From: Chloroflexota bacterium
Lineage (GTDB): Bacteria; Chloroflexota; Anaerolineae; Aggregatilineales; Phototrophicaceae
Reading direction: 5' to 3'
DNA: 50,061 nt
NCBI GenBank assembly: GCA_011523515.1
Contig: WTGO01000005.1
Coordinates: 1-50,061 of the forward strand
Positions 18,516 to 27,697 of the stretch are shown here, piece after piece (the first letter of the stretch is position 1; every line of letters starts with the position of its first letter). The notes below the pieces were generated by a model, which made no database searches, was not told where the DNA came from, and saw nothing but the letters and a program-made list of their open reading frames with translations. Position numbers and translations under genes: made by a program.

Positions 18516-21500
18516 GGTAAACATCCGTGTGCCCAGAAGGCGCTCAAAGGCGCGCAAACGCAAGCGTTCACGTTCGACAACCCGCGCAGGAATGTGGCAT
18601 TTGAGCCCGGAACGGCCTGCGCAAGGCTCTTTTCGTCCAAGCAATCAAGTACAGGCGCAGGCAATGGAGATTCTGGAAAAGCCCCCAAGGCAAATGAGTA
18701 TGGCCGACAGCCTATTCGACAACCGCTACCGCTACAACTACATATACCCGCGCGGGCGCTCGGGCGAGACCCTGCGCGCAGTAGATACGCAAGCGGAGGA
18801 TCGCCCGGTGGTGATCAAGCGCCCCAACCCCAACGACGCGCCGCCGATCCGCGCCGGCCAGGAAGTCAGCATTATCAACGAGCGCGAAGCCTTGTCGCGT
18901 CTGGCCGGGCATCCGGTCTTGACGGAGCTGCTGGGCAGCGGCCAATTCTTCGTGGGCGGCATCCCGCACCAATACATCGTGATGGAGCGCGCGGAAGGCG
19001 TCATCATCGCGGACGAGGTCGTCAAGCTGGCCGGCCAGCATCAGCGCTTGCCCGTGCTGGAAACCCTGGAAATCATGGACCGGCTGATCAACTTGCTGCG
19101 GTCGGCGCATGACAACGATATCGTCTACAACGATGTGGACGCCAAGCACCTGTTCTGGAACCGCGAGAAATACCAGCTCAAGGTGATCGACTGGGGCAAC
19201 GCCGTTTTCCTGGAAGGCGACGAGGCCACGCCCCAGGGCATCAGCCGGCAAACAGACGTATTCCAGCTGGGCGAGCTGCTGTATTTCATTCTTTCGGGCG
19301 GCCGCCGCGTTGAGGTGCCGCGGGATGCGGGTGCCGAATTCGAGGTCGATTTCCACCAAGACAGCGACTCGATCGACATGAGCTTGCGCGCCATCGTTAC
19401 ACGCGCGGTGCATCCCAACTTGCGCTACCGCTACGCCTCGCTGTCAGAGATCAGCGCCGATTTGCAGCGCTATCGCAGTCCGCTGGAGCGCGACCGCAAC
19501 GCCATCGTCACGCGCACGATTGACAAACTTAAGATCCAAGACCTGAGCCGCAACGATCTGCTGGCATTGCAGGCCAATTTGCAAGCGGCGCTGCGCCAGA
19601 ATCCGGCTTATCCGGCCGCGCGCAGCACCTATCAAGAGATCATCGACCGCTTGCGGGACTTGGAGGTCTCGGCTGATCTGGACGCGGTGAAGATTTACAT
19701 GCAAGGAGAACACTGGGCGAGCGCAGCGGAACTCCTAACGGAGCTGCGGGAACGCGCGGGCAGCAAGACAAGCGCGCTGGTGCACCTGCTGCTGGATTGG
19801 TGCCTGATCCTGATGGAGAGCGGGCCGACGCCGGTACCCCCGGCCGTCGCGCAGGCCATCGCGCTGCTATTTGATTACCGCGCCGACAAGGCGTCCAACC
19901 TGCTGCTGGTGGGCGAAAACGCTGCCGAGGACATTCGCGTCATGCAGTGGCGCATGGCGGAGCGGCTGACATCGCATTTCCCGGATGTCATGCTGCTGCA
20001 GCCCAATTTGTTTCGGTTGGAGGGCGCGATTGACCAGCTTGAAGTCGAAGGCATCCCGGTAGACGAAGCGCAGGGACTCTTGCGCGGCATCCAGCGGGCG
20101 CAGCGGCAGGTAGCGCGGATGGACGACCCGGGCGCCGGGGCGCTGCGCGACAGCTATCGCGAGATGGTGGACAATTTGTCACAGCTCAACGCCAACTTGC
20201 AGACGCTCAGCTTGCAGCATGAATTTTCCGAGCGGCGGCTACCGCTGAACGCCTTGACGCGGGCGCTGAATGCGGCGATGGCGCTGGCGGACAATATGCA
20301 CGTCATCGGCAAGCAGGCGGCCAATAACCCGCGCGATGCCCTGACGGCGCTGGATGCCAGCCGCTCCATTGACCCGCCCAATCCTGTCTGGGACAAGATC
20401 GAGGACTTCCTCAGCTTGCTGTATGAGATCTTGCAGAATAGCCAGACCTACGTACCGGCCGCGGACGGCTCCGACCTGGAAAAGTGGCTGCTGGCGAAAC
20501 ATGAGGAATTGACGCCCTTCGCCGGGCAGCTCTTCGACGAGATGCTCAGCGAAATGCTGGAGGGCATATCGACGGCGCAGATCGCCTGGAAGCGCTACCG
20601 CGACGTCATCGTGGCGGGCGACCGCGCCGAAGCCACCGGGGCGCTGGAAGCGGCCGCGAAGACCGTGAGCACCATCAGCCCCACCCTCTCCAGCTGGTTC
20701 AATGAATTGCGGACGGTCGTGGAACAGGCGGGTTACGTCGAGCGCCATTCGGTGCCGGGGCATTTGGGCCGGACGCTGGCGGATGGATGGGCGGCATTCG
20801 ATCAGGGTCAGTTGGCCGATGCGCAGCGGCTGGGGCAGCAAGCGCTGGAGATCGCTCGCAGCGAAAGCGAGCAATTCATCGCCGAGCGATTGTGGAAGCT
20901 GTCGCGGGCGCTGCGCGATTGGGTCGAGCGCAACGGCGTCGAGAGCGAAGAGCGCACCAGCAAGGCCTTGCTGGAAATCGAGGACCTTTTCACTGACCGC
21001 GAAAACCGCGCCATCAACAGCTTCGCCACGCAAATGCCCAGCACGGAAACCTACCTCAAGGCGATGAGCCAAGGTCTCGTGCAGGGCTTCTCCAACTCAA
21101 ATACGGCGGCGCTGCGCATCCTCTTCTCTCAGTACATCTTGTCCGGCGTGCTCGATGCGCATGACGGCGCCATCGATGACGCGCGCTTTTGGCAGGCGGC
21201 GGCGCTGCGCACGCTGCTCGACTCAGCCGAAACGCATGCGGCACTGCGGAAGCTGGACGAGTACATCGCCAAGCGCGACAGCTTGCTCAGCACGCAAGCC
21301 ATCTTCAATCAGGTGACAGGCGCGCATATCAGCGACAGCATCGCCGAGTTGGCGCGTCAAATGGAGGGCAATCCAGAGGCGCGGCTGCTGGCGCCGGGCA
21401 TTCAGAGCCTGCGCGCGCTGGATTCGGCGCTGCAAGATTGGGCCGATGCTGAATTTCGCGCCGCCGGCAATAAAATCGAGCAGGTGCTGCGCGGCATCAC

Positions 21501-22986
21501 GGAAGCGGAATCCAACGCTGGCATCGACCTGACGCCTTACCGCGCCTGGATGGAGGAACTCAACGCGGCCCTGGCTGAGCTCAGCGTCAAGCGGCGCAGC
21601 TTGATGCAGGAGATCGACCGCCACGTGGACGAGCCGCAGGAAATCGTGCGAGAAGCCATCCACTTTCAAGCGGATGTGACCGAGGACTTGCTCGGTTTCA
21701 AACACGCTCAGATGATGCTGGGCTGGCGCGACACCTACGAAGCCTTCTTGGGCGTCTATCAGGGTGACAAACGCCGCAGCCAAAAGCTGGAAGCGATGGA
21801 CGAGCTGTTCAAAGCCATGTTCATCGACCGCAATCCGGCCTACCCGCTGTTTCGGCACTGGTACCGCGCTGTCGAAGCGACGCCGGAGGAAGCGGAAGAA
21901 CCCGAAGAAGAAGCCGAGGCGATCACCGCGCCCGAGCCGGTCGAGCACGCGCAGCCGCCCGAGCTGATGCCATTGGACATGGAAGCGGAAGTCGCGGAGC
22001 GCTCCCGCAGCGGCAATCGCTGGCTTTTCAACATTGCCCTGGCGGCCGGCTTGATTCTGGTGGTCGGTGGTTTGCTCTACCTGGCCGGCAGCGGACGGCT
22101 TGATGACATCATGGCTGCCCTGCTGCCCGAGACCGCCGCGACAGAATTCTCAGGGTCAGCAGCGACAGAGGCCGACGTTGAGACTGACGCTGAAGACGGG
22201 GCGCCACGCGAAGTTGTGCCGGCGCTTGCGGACAGCGCAGAAAGCGAAGACAGTGCTGCGGACGAGGCTCCGGCGTCGACTGCTGTGGCGACAAGCTTGC
22301 CCGAGCCTACAGCAATGGCGACTGACGCGCCGACCGATGCGCCGACCCAGGCCAGCACGGCCGCGCCGACTGCAGCGCCCACGCTGGACCTGCCCGCGGA
22401 AGGCCTGCAAGGCTCGCAGAATTTGCTGGAGCTGTTTGGCAGCGCGGCGGCGCAGCCCCTGCTGGCTGAGGGCGCATTCCGGCGTCAGAATGGCTCCTGG
22501 CGTTTGGGCAGCGCCGGCGTTACCGAAGGCGAGACCCTGTACCTGTATCCGCCGGCGGACTTGTTAGAAAGCAGCTACGGCAACGAGGCAGCGGGCCGCG
22601 TCAGCCGCGCGCAAGCCGAGATCACGCTGCAAAGCGCGAATCCGTCGGAAGATGAAGTCTACTTCGGCATCGCCTTCCGCAGCGCGAGCGGCGACCAGAT
22701 CGCCGGCGTTCAAGTCCAGCAAGTCGGCCCGCAGGTCATCAGCCTGGCGCTCTATCAGAACGGCGAAGCGGACTTCGTCAGCCAGCGCTCGGTGAACAAT
22801 GTCATCGCGCGGCTGCGGCTGGAGCGCGACCCGACCAGCGGGGCGGTCAGCGCTTATTTTAACGACGCGTTGGTGGGAGAGCCGATGGCGTTCGCGCCGG
22901 CGGACGAGGCGATCTTGCCCGTCATCTTCGTCAAGGACGGAGGCGTGGTCATCGGCGTTTCGGCCTGGGATGTGACGCTGGAGTAA
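18514..22986 (+). CDS. Large membrane-anchored protein kinase-like protein with atypical catalytic loop
   Basis: From the ATG at 18514 the protein has 1490 residues. A basic N-terminus leads to a kinase fold: VVIKRP with the ATP lysine K102, INEREALSRLAGHP for helix C, and VMERAEG for the hinge. The catalytic loop reads YNDVDAKH around D207 instead of HRDLKPxN, so the loop Lys and the Mg-binding Asn are replaced; DFG is DWG at 226-228. About 800 residues of mostly helical sequence follow, then one membrane helix at about 1171-1193, a Thr/Ala/Pro-rich linker and a C-terminal outside domain of about 190 residues that looks like a beta-sandwich. It resembles an STK receptor with a long helical insert. 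Whether it phosphorylates is uncertain. The start is ambiguous: no good ribosome binding site exists at 18514, and a promoter-like TACAAT overlaps it. Confidence 0.75.
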   Translation: MVNIRVPRRRSKARKRKRSRSTTRAGMWHLSPERPAQGSFRPSNQVQAQAMEILEKPPRQMSMADSLFDNRYRYNYIYPRGRSGETLRAVDTQAEDRPVVIKRPNPNDAPPIRAGQEVSIINEREALSRLAGHPVLTELLGSGQFFVGGIPHQYIVMERAEGVIIADEVVKLAGQHQRLPVLETLEIMDRLINLLRSAHDNDIVYNDVDAKHLFWNREKYQLKVIDWGNAVFLEGDEATPQGISRQTDVFQLGELLYFILSGGRRVEVPRDAGAEFEVDFHQDSDSIDMSLRAIVTRAVHPNLRYRYASLSEISADLQRYRSPLERDRNAIVTRTIDKLKIQDLSRNDLLALQANLQAALRQNPAYPAARSTYQEIIDRLRDLEVSADLDAVKIYMQGEHWASAAELLTELRERAGSKTSALVHLLLDWCLILMESGPTPVPPAVAQAIALLFDYRADKASNLLLVGENAAEDIRVMQWRMAERLTSHFPDVMLLQPNLFRLEGAIDQLEVEGIPVDEAQGLLRGIQRAQRQVARMDDPGAGALRDSYREMVDNLSQLNANLQTLSLQHEFSERRLPLNALTRALNAAMALADNMHVIGKQAANNPRDALTALDASRSIDPPNPVWDKIEDFLSLLYEILQNSQTYVPAADGSDLEKWLLAKHEELTPFAGQLFDEMLSEMLEGISTAQIAWKRYRDVIVAGDRAEATGALEAAAKTVSTISPTLSSWFNELRTVVEQAGYVERHSVPGHLGRTLADGWAAFDQGQLADAQRLGQQALEIARSESEQFIAERLWKLSRALRDWVERNGVESEERTSKALLEIEDLFTDRENRAINSFATQMPSTETYLKAMSQGLVQGFSNSNTAALRILFSQYILSGVLDAHDGAIDDARFWQAAALRTLLDSAETHAALRKLDEYIAKRDSLLSTQAIFNQVTGAHISDSIAELARQMEGNPEARLLAPGIQSLRALDSALQDWADAEFRAAGNKIEQVLRGITEAESNAGIDLTPYRAWMEELNAALAELSVKRRSLMQEIDRHVDEPQEIVREAIHFQADVTEDLLGFKHAQMMLGWRDTYEAFLGVYQGDKRRSQKLEAMDELFKAMFIDRNPAYPLFRHWYRAVEATPEEAEEPEEEAEAITAPEPVEHAQPPELMPLDMEAEVAERSRSGNRWLFNIALAAGLILVVGGLLYLAGSGRLDDIMAALLPETAATEFSGSAATEADVETDAEDGAPREVVPALADSAESEDSAADEAPASTAVATSLPEPTAMATDAPTDAPTQASTAAPTAAPTLDLPAEGLQGSQNLLELFGSAAAQPLLAEGAFRRQNGSWRLGSAGVTEGETLYLYPPADLLESSYGNEAAGRVSRAQAEITLQSANPSEDEVYFGIAFRSASGDQIAGVQVQQVGPQVISLALYQNGEADFVSQRSVNNVIARLRLERDPTSGAVSAYFNDALVGEPMAFAPADEAILPVIFVKDGGVVIGVSAWDVTLE

Positions 22987-22998
22987 CTACCCAAGAGC

Positions 22999-23019
22999 GG
23001 GCGACCCGCCGGGTCGCCC
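22999..23019. repeat. Dispersed hairpin repeat, copy 1
   Basis: A perfect 9-bp inverted repeat, GGGCGACCC and GGGTCGCCC around GCC, followed by CTAC. It sits 13 bases after the kinase-like gene stop and before the convergent SPFH gene. No T tract follows, so a terminator role is possible only as a stem that blocks exonuclease. The same core recurs at 35632, 41468 and 47305. Confidence 0.8.
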
Positions 23020-23072
23020 CTACAAAGATTCGCTGTTCATGCGATCGAGAATCGGCTGAGCGCAGGCGCATC

Positions 23073-24068
23073 TTATTCAACCGCTTCCGCAAGCGCTTCT
23101 GGTTCCCGCTTTTCGGCGCCGTTGCTGCCGTTGCCGGCGGTCATAGCTGAGCCGACGCCCATCGTGCTGACGAAGTTCTGCACCATCGTGGTCAGCTCCA
23201 TTGGCAGGACGAATTTGGTCGAGGGGCTGCTGCCGACCTTTTCCAGCATCTCCATATATTGCAAGGCCATGGTCTTGCTGTCGATATCGCGGGCTTGCTC
23301 GTGGATGGCTCTTAGCGCCTTGGCGTAACCCTCGGCCGTCAGCAGCTGCGCCTCGCGCTCGCCCTCGGCTTTCAAGATCTGCGATTGCTTCTGCCCTTCC
23401 GCTTCCAGAATGGCGGATTGCTTGCTGCCTTCGGCGCGGGCGATAGCGGCTTCGCGCTCGCCTTCCGCCAGGGTGACTTCGGCGCGGCGTTCGCGCTCGG
23501 CGCTCATCTGGCGGTTCATAGATTCCTGGATGGCGCGCGGCGGCTCAATCTCGCGGATCTCCACGGTGGTGATCTTCATGCCCCAGCGCTCGGTGGTCTC
23601 GTCCAGCTTGACGCGCAGCACATCGTTGATCTGGTCGCGTTTGGACAGCACATCGTCCAGCACGATATCGCCGATGACGGCGCGCAGGGTTGTGGTGGCG
23701 ATCTTGCCGGTCGCTTCAACGACATCCTCGACCTTGGTCACGGACAGCTCGGGATTGGTTATGCGATAGTAAACCAGGAAGTCGATGCCGATGGAGGCGT
23801 TGTCTTTGGTGATGGCGGTCTGCGAGGGAATGTCGATGATATTCTCGCGCATATCGACCTTCTGCGCCCTTTCCACGAAGGGAATGACGTAGGTCAGGCC
23901 GGGACCGCGCACCCCCGAAAAGCGGCCGATGAAGAAGATGACCAGCCGGTCGTACTCCTTGACCGCGCGGATTGAAGTACGCAAGAGCGATACGATGGCG
24001 AGAATCACGATGACGATGATTACGCCTTGCCCGCCTGCACTCAGTAATTCTGCCATTTCGGAACCCAT
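23073..24068 (-). CDS. SPFH/band 7 (stomatin-like) membrane protein
   Basis: A 331-residue slipin-type protein. One N-terminal membrane helix (GVIIVIVILAIVSLL) is followed by the SPFH domain from VKEYDRLVIFFIGRFSGVRGPGL through YYRITNP and the IEPPRAIQESMNRQMSAERERRA end, then a long Ala/Glu-rich coiled coil of repeated AEG/EGQKQ units, and a flexible tail. Such proteins build large oligomeric rings that organise membrane microdomains and often control membrane proteases. It is the last gene of a small-membrane-protein, NfeD, SPFH operon; pairing with NfeD is the family rule. The start is ATG 24068, six bases after AAGGAG. Confidence 0.93.
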   Translation of the reverse strand: MGSEMAELLSAGGQGVIIVIVILAIVSLLRTSIRAVKEYDRLVIFFIGRFSGVRGPGLTYVIPFVERAQKVDMRENIIDIPSQTAITKDNASIGIDFLVYYRITNPELSVTKVEDVVEATGKIATTTLRAVIGDIVLDDVLSKRDQINDVLRVKLDETTERWGMKITTVEIREIEPPRAIQESMNRQMSAERERRAEVTLAEGEREAAIARAEGSKQSAILEAEGQKQSQILKAEGEREAQLLTAEGYAKALRAIHEQARDIDSKTMALQYMEMLEKVGSSPSTKFVLPMELTTMVQNFVSTMGVGSAMTAGNGSNGAEKREPEALAEAVE

Positions 24069-24095
24069 TTCTATCTCCTTTATTCCATCGGAATA

Positions 24096-24713
24096 CTAAT
24101 TCTGGTGGGGCAATTTCCCCTCATCGCGTTTGGCTTTTTCGACTTGCAGCTCCAGGCCGTCTTGCTGCGTGACGACGATTTCCGTGCCGCTTTCGAGCCG
24201 GCGGCGGCTGCGCGCCGTCCACAGCTCGCCTTTGACTTGCACCGTGCCGCGATCTTCAATGGTCGCCATGACCCGACCGCGCGCTCCGACCAGAAACTCG
24301 TCCTTTTGCGTCGATGACAGCGAGCGCTGCTGCTTCAGCACCGAGCGCAGAATCGTCCGGTGATAGACCCAGGCCACCAGTACGCCCAGCGCGATAAGAA
24401 CCGGCGAGACGCCCCCGTCGGCGAAGAGAAAGAGGCTGGCCGCGGCCTGCGCCGCCAAGCCGGCGATGGCGAATTTCTCCCATTGGGCTTTGAGCAGGGG
24501 CAGCAGGAAGAAAAGCGAAGCGCCCGCCACCAGCGCGATGGCCGCCAGCCAGTTGGTGGCCAGCAGGCTCATCAGATAGATCGTGCCCAGGATCAGCCCG
24601 GCGCCGGCGATCTCGGCCACGCCCGTGCCGGGGATGTAGGTGCCGGTGGCGCTGATCCACAAGCCGGCCATCAGCAGCAGGTAAATGATGTTAGGATCTT
24701 GTAGAAATTCCAT
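24096..24713 (-). CDS. NfeD-like membrane protein
   Basis: A 205-residue protein with about four to five hydrophobic segments in its first 130 residues (PNIIYLLLMAGLWISATG, GTIYLMSLLATNWLAAIALV and others), then a soluble OB-like domain beginning VGARGRVMATIEDRGTVQVKGELWTARS. This is the short NfeD form lacking the N-terminal ClpP-like serine protease domain. It partners with the SPFH protein 27 bases downstream, where NfeD is thought to help form or stabilise SPFH-defined membrane patches. The ATG at 24713 is preferred over an upstream TTG at 24731; it lies 10 bases after the stop of a 54-residue membrane protein. Confidence 0.9.
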   Translation of the reverse strand: MEFLQDPNIIYLLLMAGLWISATGTYIPGTGVAEIAGAGLILGTIYLMSLLATNWLAAIALVAGASLFFLLPLLKAQWEKFAIAGLAAQAAASLFLFADGGVSPVLIALGVLVAWVYHRTILRSVLKQQRSLSSTQKDEFLVGARGRVMATIEDRGTVQVKGELWTARSRRRLESGTEIVVTQQDGLELQVEKAKRDEGKLPHQN

Positions 24714-24723
24714 ACGCCCGCCT

Positions 24724-24888
24724 TCAGGCAAAAGCCGCGACTATCACGCAAAGAACTATCAGAATTATGAGACCCCAGATTCCTGCGCTCAGCAAGGCGA
24801 GTAGCAGGGATACGATCGCGCCGAAAACGGCGAGGATCGCGCCGCGGAAGATGAAAGCCAGAATTAGCATTACCAGACAGCCCATCAT
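24724..24888 (-). CDS. Small 54-residue membrane protein leading the NfeD-SPFH operon
   Basis: An open frame from ATG 24888 to TGA 24724 encodes 54 residues, almost entirely hydrophobic: two or three helices separated by a single Arg at position 15 (IFRGAILAVFGAIVSLLLALL, then WGLIILIVLCVIVAAFA; shown in parts). A GGAG sequence sits just before the two adjacent ATGs. The gap to the NfeD ATG is 10 bases, so translation is probably continuous along the operon. No family was recognised. The operon position suggests it works with NfeD and the SPFH ring, for example as a small membrane adaptor, but that is inference. ATG 24885 is an alternative start. Confidence 0.6.
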   Translation of the reverse strand: MMGCLVMLILAFIFRGAILAVFGAIVSLLLALLSAGIWGLIILIVLCVIVAAFA

Positions 24889-24914
24889 ACGCTCCGCATA
24901 ACCTTCTTGATCTA

Positions 24915-24920
24915 AGTATA
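24915..24920 (-). promoter_or_regulatory. Candidate -10 for the small-protein/NfeD/SPFH operon
   Basis: TATACT on the minus strand, 26 bases before the ATG of the 54-residue protein. No strong -35 is visible at 17 bases (GGATTT). The -10 hexamer is the same one used by other promoters in this window. Confidence 0.4.
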
Positions 24921-24935
24921 CGCCAAGAATATGAG

Positions 24936-24958
24936 GAAAATCCCCTAATTTTTAGGGG
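24936..24958 (-). terminator. Terminator overlapping the GT39 gene stop
   Basis: On the minus strand CCCCTAA pairs with TTAGGGG over an AAA loop and is followed by ATTTT. The GT39 stop codon is inside the stem. The U run is short, so it is a moderate-strength call. Confidence 0.55.
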
Positions 24959-26441
24959 GGAGCAGGCGGAAGGCGATAAAGCGCTCGCTGCGATAATCGA
25001 CCGCGACTGCGAAGCCCGCGTCATGCAGCGCGTCTATCCACTGCTCATAGGGCAAGTCAAGGGGCGAGGTAAAGTAACGCGCGCCGGTCTCGTCCAGCGA
25101 CAGGGCATCGGCCACCAGCGCATCGGTGGTCGGATGATACACGCGCCGCTTGTCATGCCAGGGCCCCAGATAATAATCGAGGCGCCAGCCCAGCCAACGA
25201 TCGTAGAGCACAGTGGCGACCGGTTTACTATTGAGATAGTCCGCTAGCTCGTCGATGCCGGCAAAATCTGCGCGACCGCTGATGACGGGCGTTTGACCGC
25301 TGAAGGTTCCCATGGCGCCGAGCAGAACAGCGGCCAATAGAATCAGGCGCGGCCTGCGATGAGCATAGATCTCGCTGAGCGTCGTCAGCCCGCGCGCGAC
25401 CGGCAGAATCAGAAGCGGCAGCAGCAAAAATAGAAAGCGGTTATACAGATTGAAGCCGAAAATCACGTGGATAGCGAGGTACAGGCACAGCGCCGCCAAG
25501 AGGCCGCGGTCGGATCTCAGCAGACCGGGGCGCTGATACGCGGCGAGGCCCGCGCCCGCAAGCAATAGCAGGGTTATGGCGGGGGGACCCAGCAGCCAGA
25601 GGGCCGCCAGCAGCAATTGCGCCAGGCGTTCCAGCCAGGCGGCGGGTAGCGCCAGAAACTGATCCGGCGCGTTATTGGCCGCCGCCTGTAAAAAAATACT
25701 GGCTTCCGGGCGGGCGGCATCCCAAGCCAGCAGCGCCAGGAACGTCGCGCCCAGCGGCAGCGCAAAGCGCAGCCAATCGCGCCGTCCCGCGCCTTCCCGG
25801 ATAAGCAGCAGCGCCAGGAAAATGGCGACGAAGAGCGCCTGCTGCTTGGCCCAGAAGGCAAAGCCCAGCGCCAGACCGGCGGCGGCCCAGCGGCGGTTCT
25901 GCGCAAAGTAGAAGGCGGCGAGCGCGAAGAAGAGCAGGCTCATGTCGGTGAAGGCGGCCGCGCCATAACTGGCCAGGTACGGGCTTGTGGCGCTGAGCAA
26001 GCCGGCGAAAAAAGCGCTGGACCAGTCGCGGTAGCGCCGCCAGGCCAAGCGCATCATCAGCGCCGTGAACAGCAGCGCCAACATGACGTTGGGCAGCGCC
26101 CCGGCGAATTCCCCGGCGTAAATGTCCAGCTGCAGTACGCCGGCGGCATCGGCGGAATTGCCGACGACAATCATGCTCAAGGCGCTGAGATAGATGGACA
26201 GGGGCGGCTTGTCCAGCGAGCCGGACAGCAGCCAGTCGCCCTTGACGGCCGCGCCGCGGGCAAAGGTCATGAAGAAGGCTTCATCGGAATGGAAGCGCCT
26301 GTCGCGCGTCAGCAAGTGGAATTGCAGCAAGCCCGCCAGCAGGATGACCGCCGCGCCCGCCACCAAACGCCGCAGCCGCTCGGTTCCCCCGCAGGGCTCA
26401 GCCAAAGCGCTCACGCAGATAATCCAGGACGACGCGATCAA
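24945..26441 (-). CDS. GT39-like polyprenyl-phosphate-sugar glycosyltransferase (membrane)
   Basis: About 498 residues with ten or so membrane helices. The segment FHSDEAFFMTFARGAAVKGDWLLSG holds the acidic pair near the first outer loop that is typical of GT-C enzymes of the PMT/ArnT group, followed by SLDKPPLSIYL. These enzymes move a sugar from polyprenyl phosphate to a protein or lipid outside the membrane. A donor could come from the DPM-like enzyme at 8227-8997. Start uncertain: the frame from 26441 overlaps the DUF1028 gene by 44 bases; TTG 26366 or GTG 26363 would give a clean junction and still retain the first helix. The gene ends inside a hairpin terminator. Confidence 0.85.
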   Translation of the reverse strand: MIASSWIICVSALAEPCGGTERLRRLVAGAAVILLAGLLQFHLLTRDRRFHSDEAFFMTFARGAAVKGDWLLSGSLDKPPLSIYLSALSMIVVGNSADAAGVLQLDIYAGEFAGALPNVMLALLFTALMMRLAWRRYRDWSSAFFAGLLSATSPYLASYGAAAFTDMSLLFFALAAFYFAQNRRWAAAGLALGFAFWAKQQALFVAIFLALLLIREGAGRRDWLRFALPLGATFLALLAWDAARPEASIFLQAAANNAPDQFLALPAAWLERLAQLLLAALWLLGPPAITLLLLAGAGLAAYQRPGLLRSDRGLLAALCLYLAIHVIFGFNLYNRFLFLLLPLLILPVARGLTTLSEIYAHRRPRLILLAAVLLGAMGTFSGQTPVISGRADFAGIDELADYLNSKPVATVLYDRWLGWRLDYYLGPWHDKRRVYHPTTDALVADALSLDETGARYFTSPLDLPYEQWIDALHDAGFAVAVDYRSERFIAFRLLPPKN

Positions 26442-27270
26442 TGGAGTAGCGATTCCGCTCCAGCGACCAGCGCATTTCCAGGTTTTCGTTGCCGATAAGC
26501 ATAAAAAAGACCTGCTGGCAGACCTCGTCCCAGTCGCCGTTGACCTTGCCGGTCATATAGCCCTGCTTGATGAGCATGGCTTGCAACTCGCGCGCAATGT
26601 CGTGGTCGATGCGCAAGATGTCTTCGTCCCTGGCCGGCTGGAAATAGAGGTGATGCATGCGAACCAGGTCGGCCAGCAGCTGGACCGGTTCCTCGGCGTC
26701 ATCTACGCGCAGATCGAGGTAGCGGTCGTTGTCGCCGCCGTAGCCGCCTGCGGGCCGCACCACCAACACGGCAGCCGATTGCTTGCCGCGTTTGTCGCCG
26801 CCGGCGTATTCGCCCGCGCGTAGGGCCGCCACCAGTCGGTCGGCCAATTCACCCTCGGCTTGCAGGTAACTTGCCGCCATCGCGTCGACTACCGCTTTGC
26901 CCACGAGTAAATTGCCCTGCACGGAAAACCCGGCGCCGGTTTTGTGTCCGGCCCAGTCATGGCAGTCGCCGCCGGTGTGAGCCGCCGCGCCTCCTTTACT
27001 GTCGACCAGCGCCACCTGCCGCGTTTCGCGCCCGTCGTCAGCCGCCAGCAAAGCGCTAAGCGCGTCCGCCGCGCTGCGGCCGTCAGCCATTAGCGCCAAA
27101 CCATCGGGCCCGAAGCCCATTTTGGCGTAAGACTGCGTCGCCACAGCGCCGACGCCGGCGCGCGCCCAGGGCACGACCGCGCCCACCGCCGGGAACTTGC
27201 TGGATACGGCGACGCCCCAGGCTTCTTCGGCGGCATCGTGCGCCACAATTGAGAAGGTATGGATTAACAT
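26398..27270 (-). CDS. DUF1028 domain protein with C-terminal peptidoglycan-binding-like segment
   Basis: A 290-residue protein. Residues 1 to about 215 are DUF1028, an Ntn-hydrolase-like fold: HTFSIVAHDAAEEAWGVAVSSKFPAVGAVVPWARAG is the family start (split here only by reading), with ATQSYAKMGFGPDGL, HTGGDCHDWAGHKTGAGFSVQGNLLVG and DLRVDDAEEPV. The last 70 residues, LQAMLIKQGYMTGKVNGDWDE, resemble the short putative peptidoglycan-binding domain often attached to DUF1028. The reaction is not known. GGGAGG lies eight bases before the ATG. It precedes the GT39 gene with an apparent short overlap and is probably co-transcribed with it. Confidence 0.9.
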   Translation of the reverse strand: MLIHTFSIVAHDAAEEAWGVAVSSKFPAVGAVVPWARAGVGAVATQSYAKMGFGPDGLALMADGRSAADALSALLAADDGRETRQVALVDSKGGAAAHTGGDCHDWAGHKTGAGFSVQGNLLVGKAVVDAMAASYLQAEGELADRLVAALRAGEYAGGDKRGKQSAAVLVVRPAGGYGGDNDRYLDLRVDDAEEPVQLLADLVRMHHLYFQPARDEDILRIDHDIARELQAMLIKQGYMTGKVNGDWDEVCQQVFFMLIGNENLEMRWSLERNRYSIDRVVLDYLRERFG

Positions 27271-27697
27271 GCTACCGCCCTCCCGTCGTTCGACCCGCGA
27301 TTATAACAGACAACAGTGGCCCGTGGCTGCCGGCGCGCGCGGGAGCTACCTGAATCGCGGTAATCCGTCTTTAGCGAGCGCAAAACGGCTTTGCCACCGA
27401 GTACACTGAGTAGGGTTGAGGGCACAGAGGAATTGATTTTGCTTCGACTCTCACGAAACATGTGCAACTGCCCTTCTGCCGGCTTTCGCTGCCGGAATAT
27501 TTCGAAACGGCTTTACTCAATGCCCTCTGTGTATCCTCGGTTTTCTCTGTGGTGAGTCTTTGCGTGACCTATTGGCGCGAAATGACGATTATGCTGCTGG
27601 TTGAGCGCCGCGATGCGCCCGGCCGCCCGGCCTCGCATTCGCCGCCGGCATGGGGCAGAATGACCGACACGACCGGCGCAAGCATGTGGGAGCCATC
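27271..27697. other. Intergenic region with inverted CTCTGTG-type repeat arrays
   Basis: These 427 bases lie between divergent genes. I see no credible gene; short open frames here are built from repeats. Two arrays of the CTCTGTG family face each other: about 27393-27432 (CACTGAG, CACAGAGG orientation) and about 27517-27566 (CTCTGTG orientation). Each has a nearby CGGCTTT segment. GGGAG at 27688-27692 is the ribosome binding site of the aldo/keto reductase. Confidence 0.55.
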
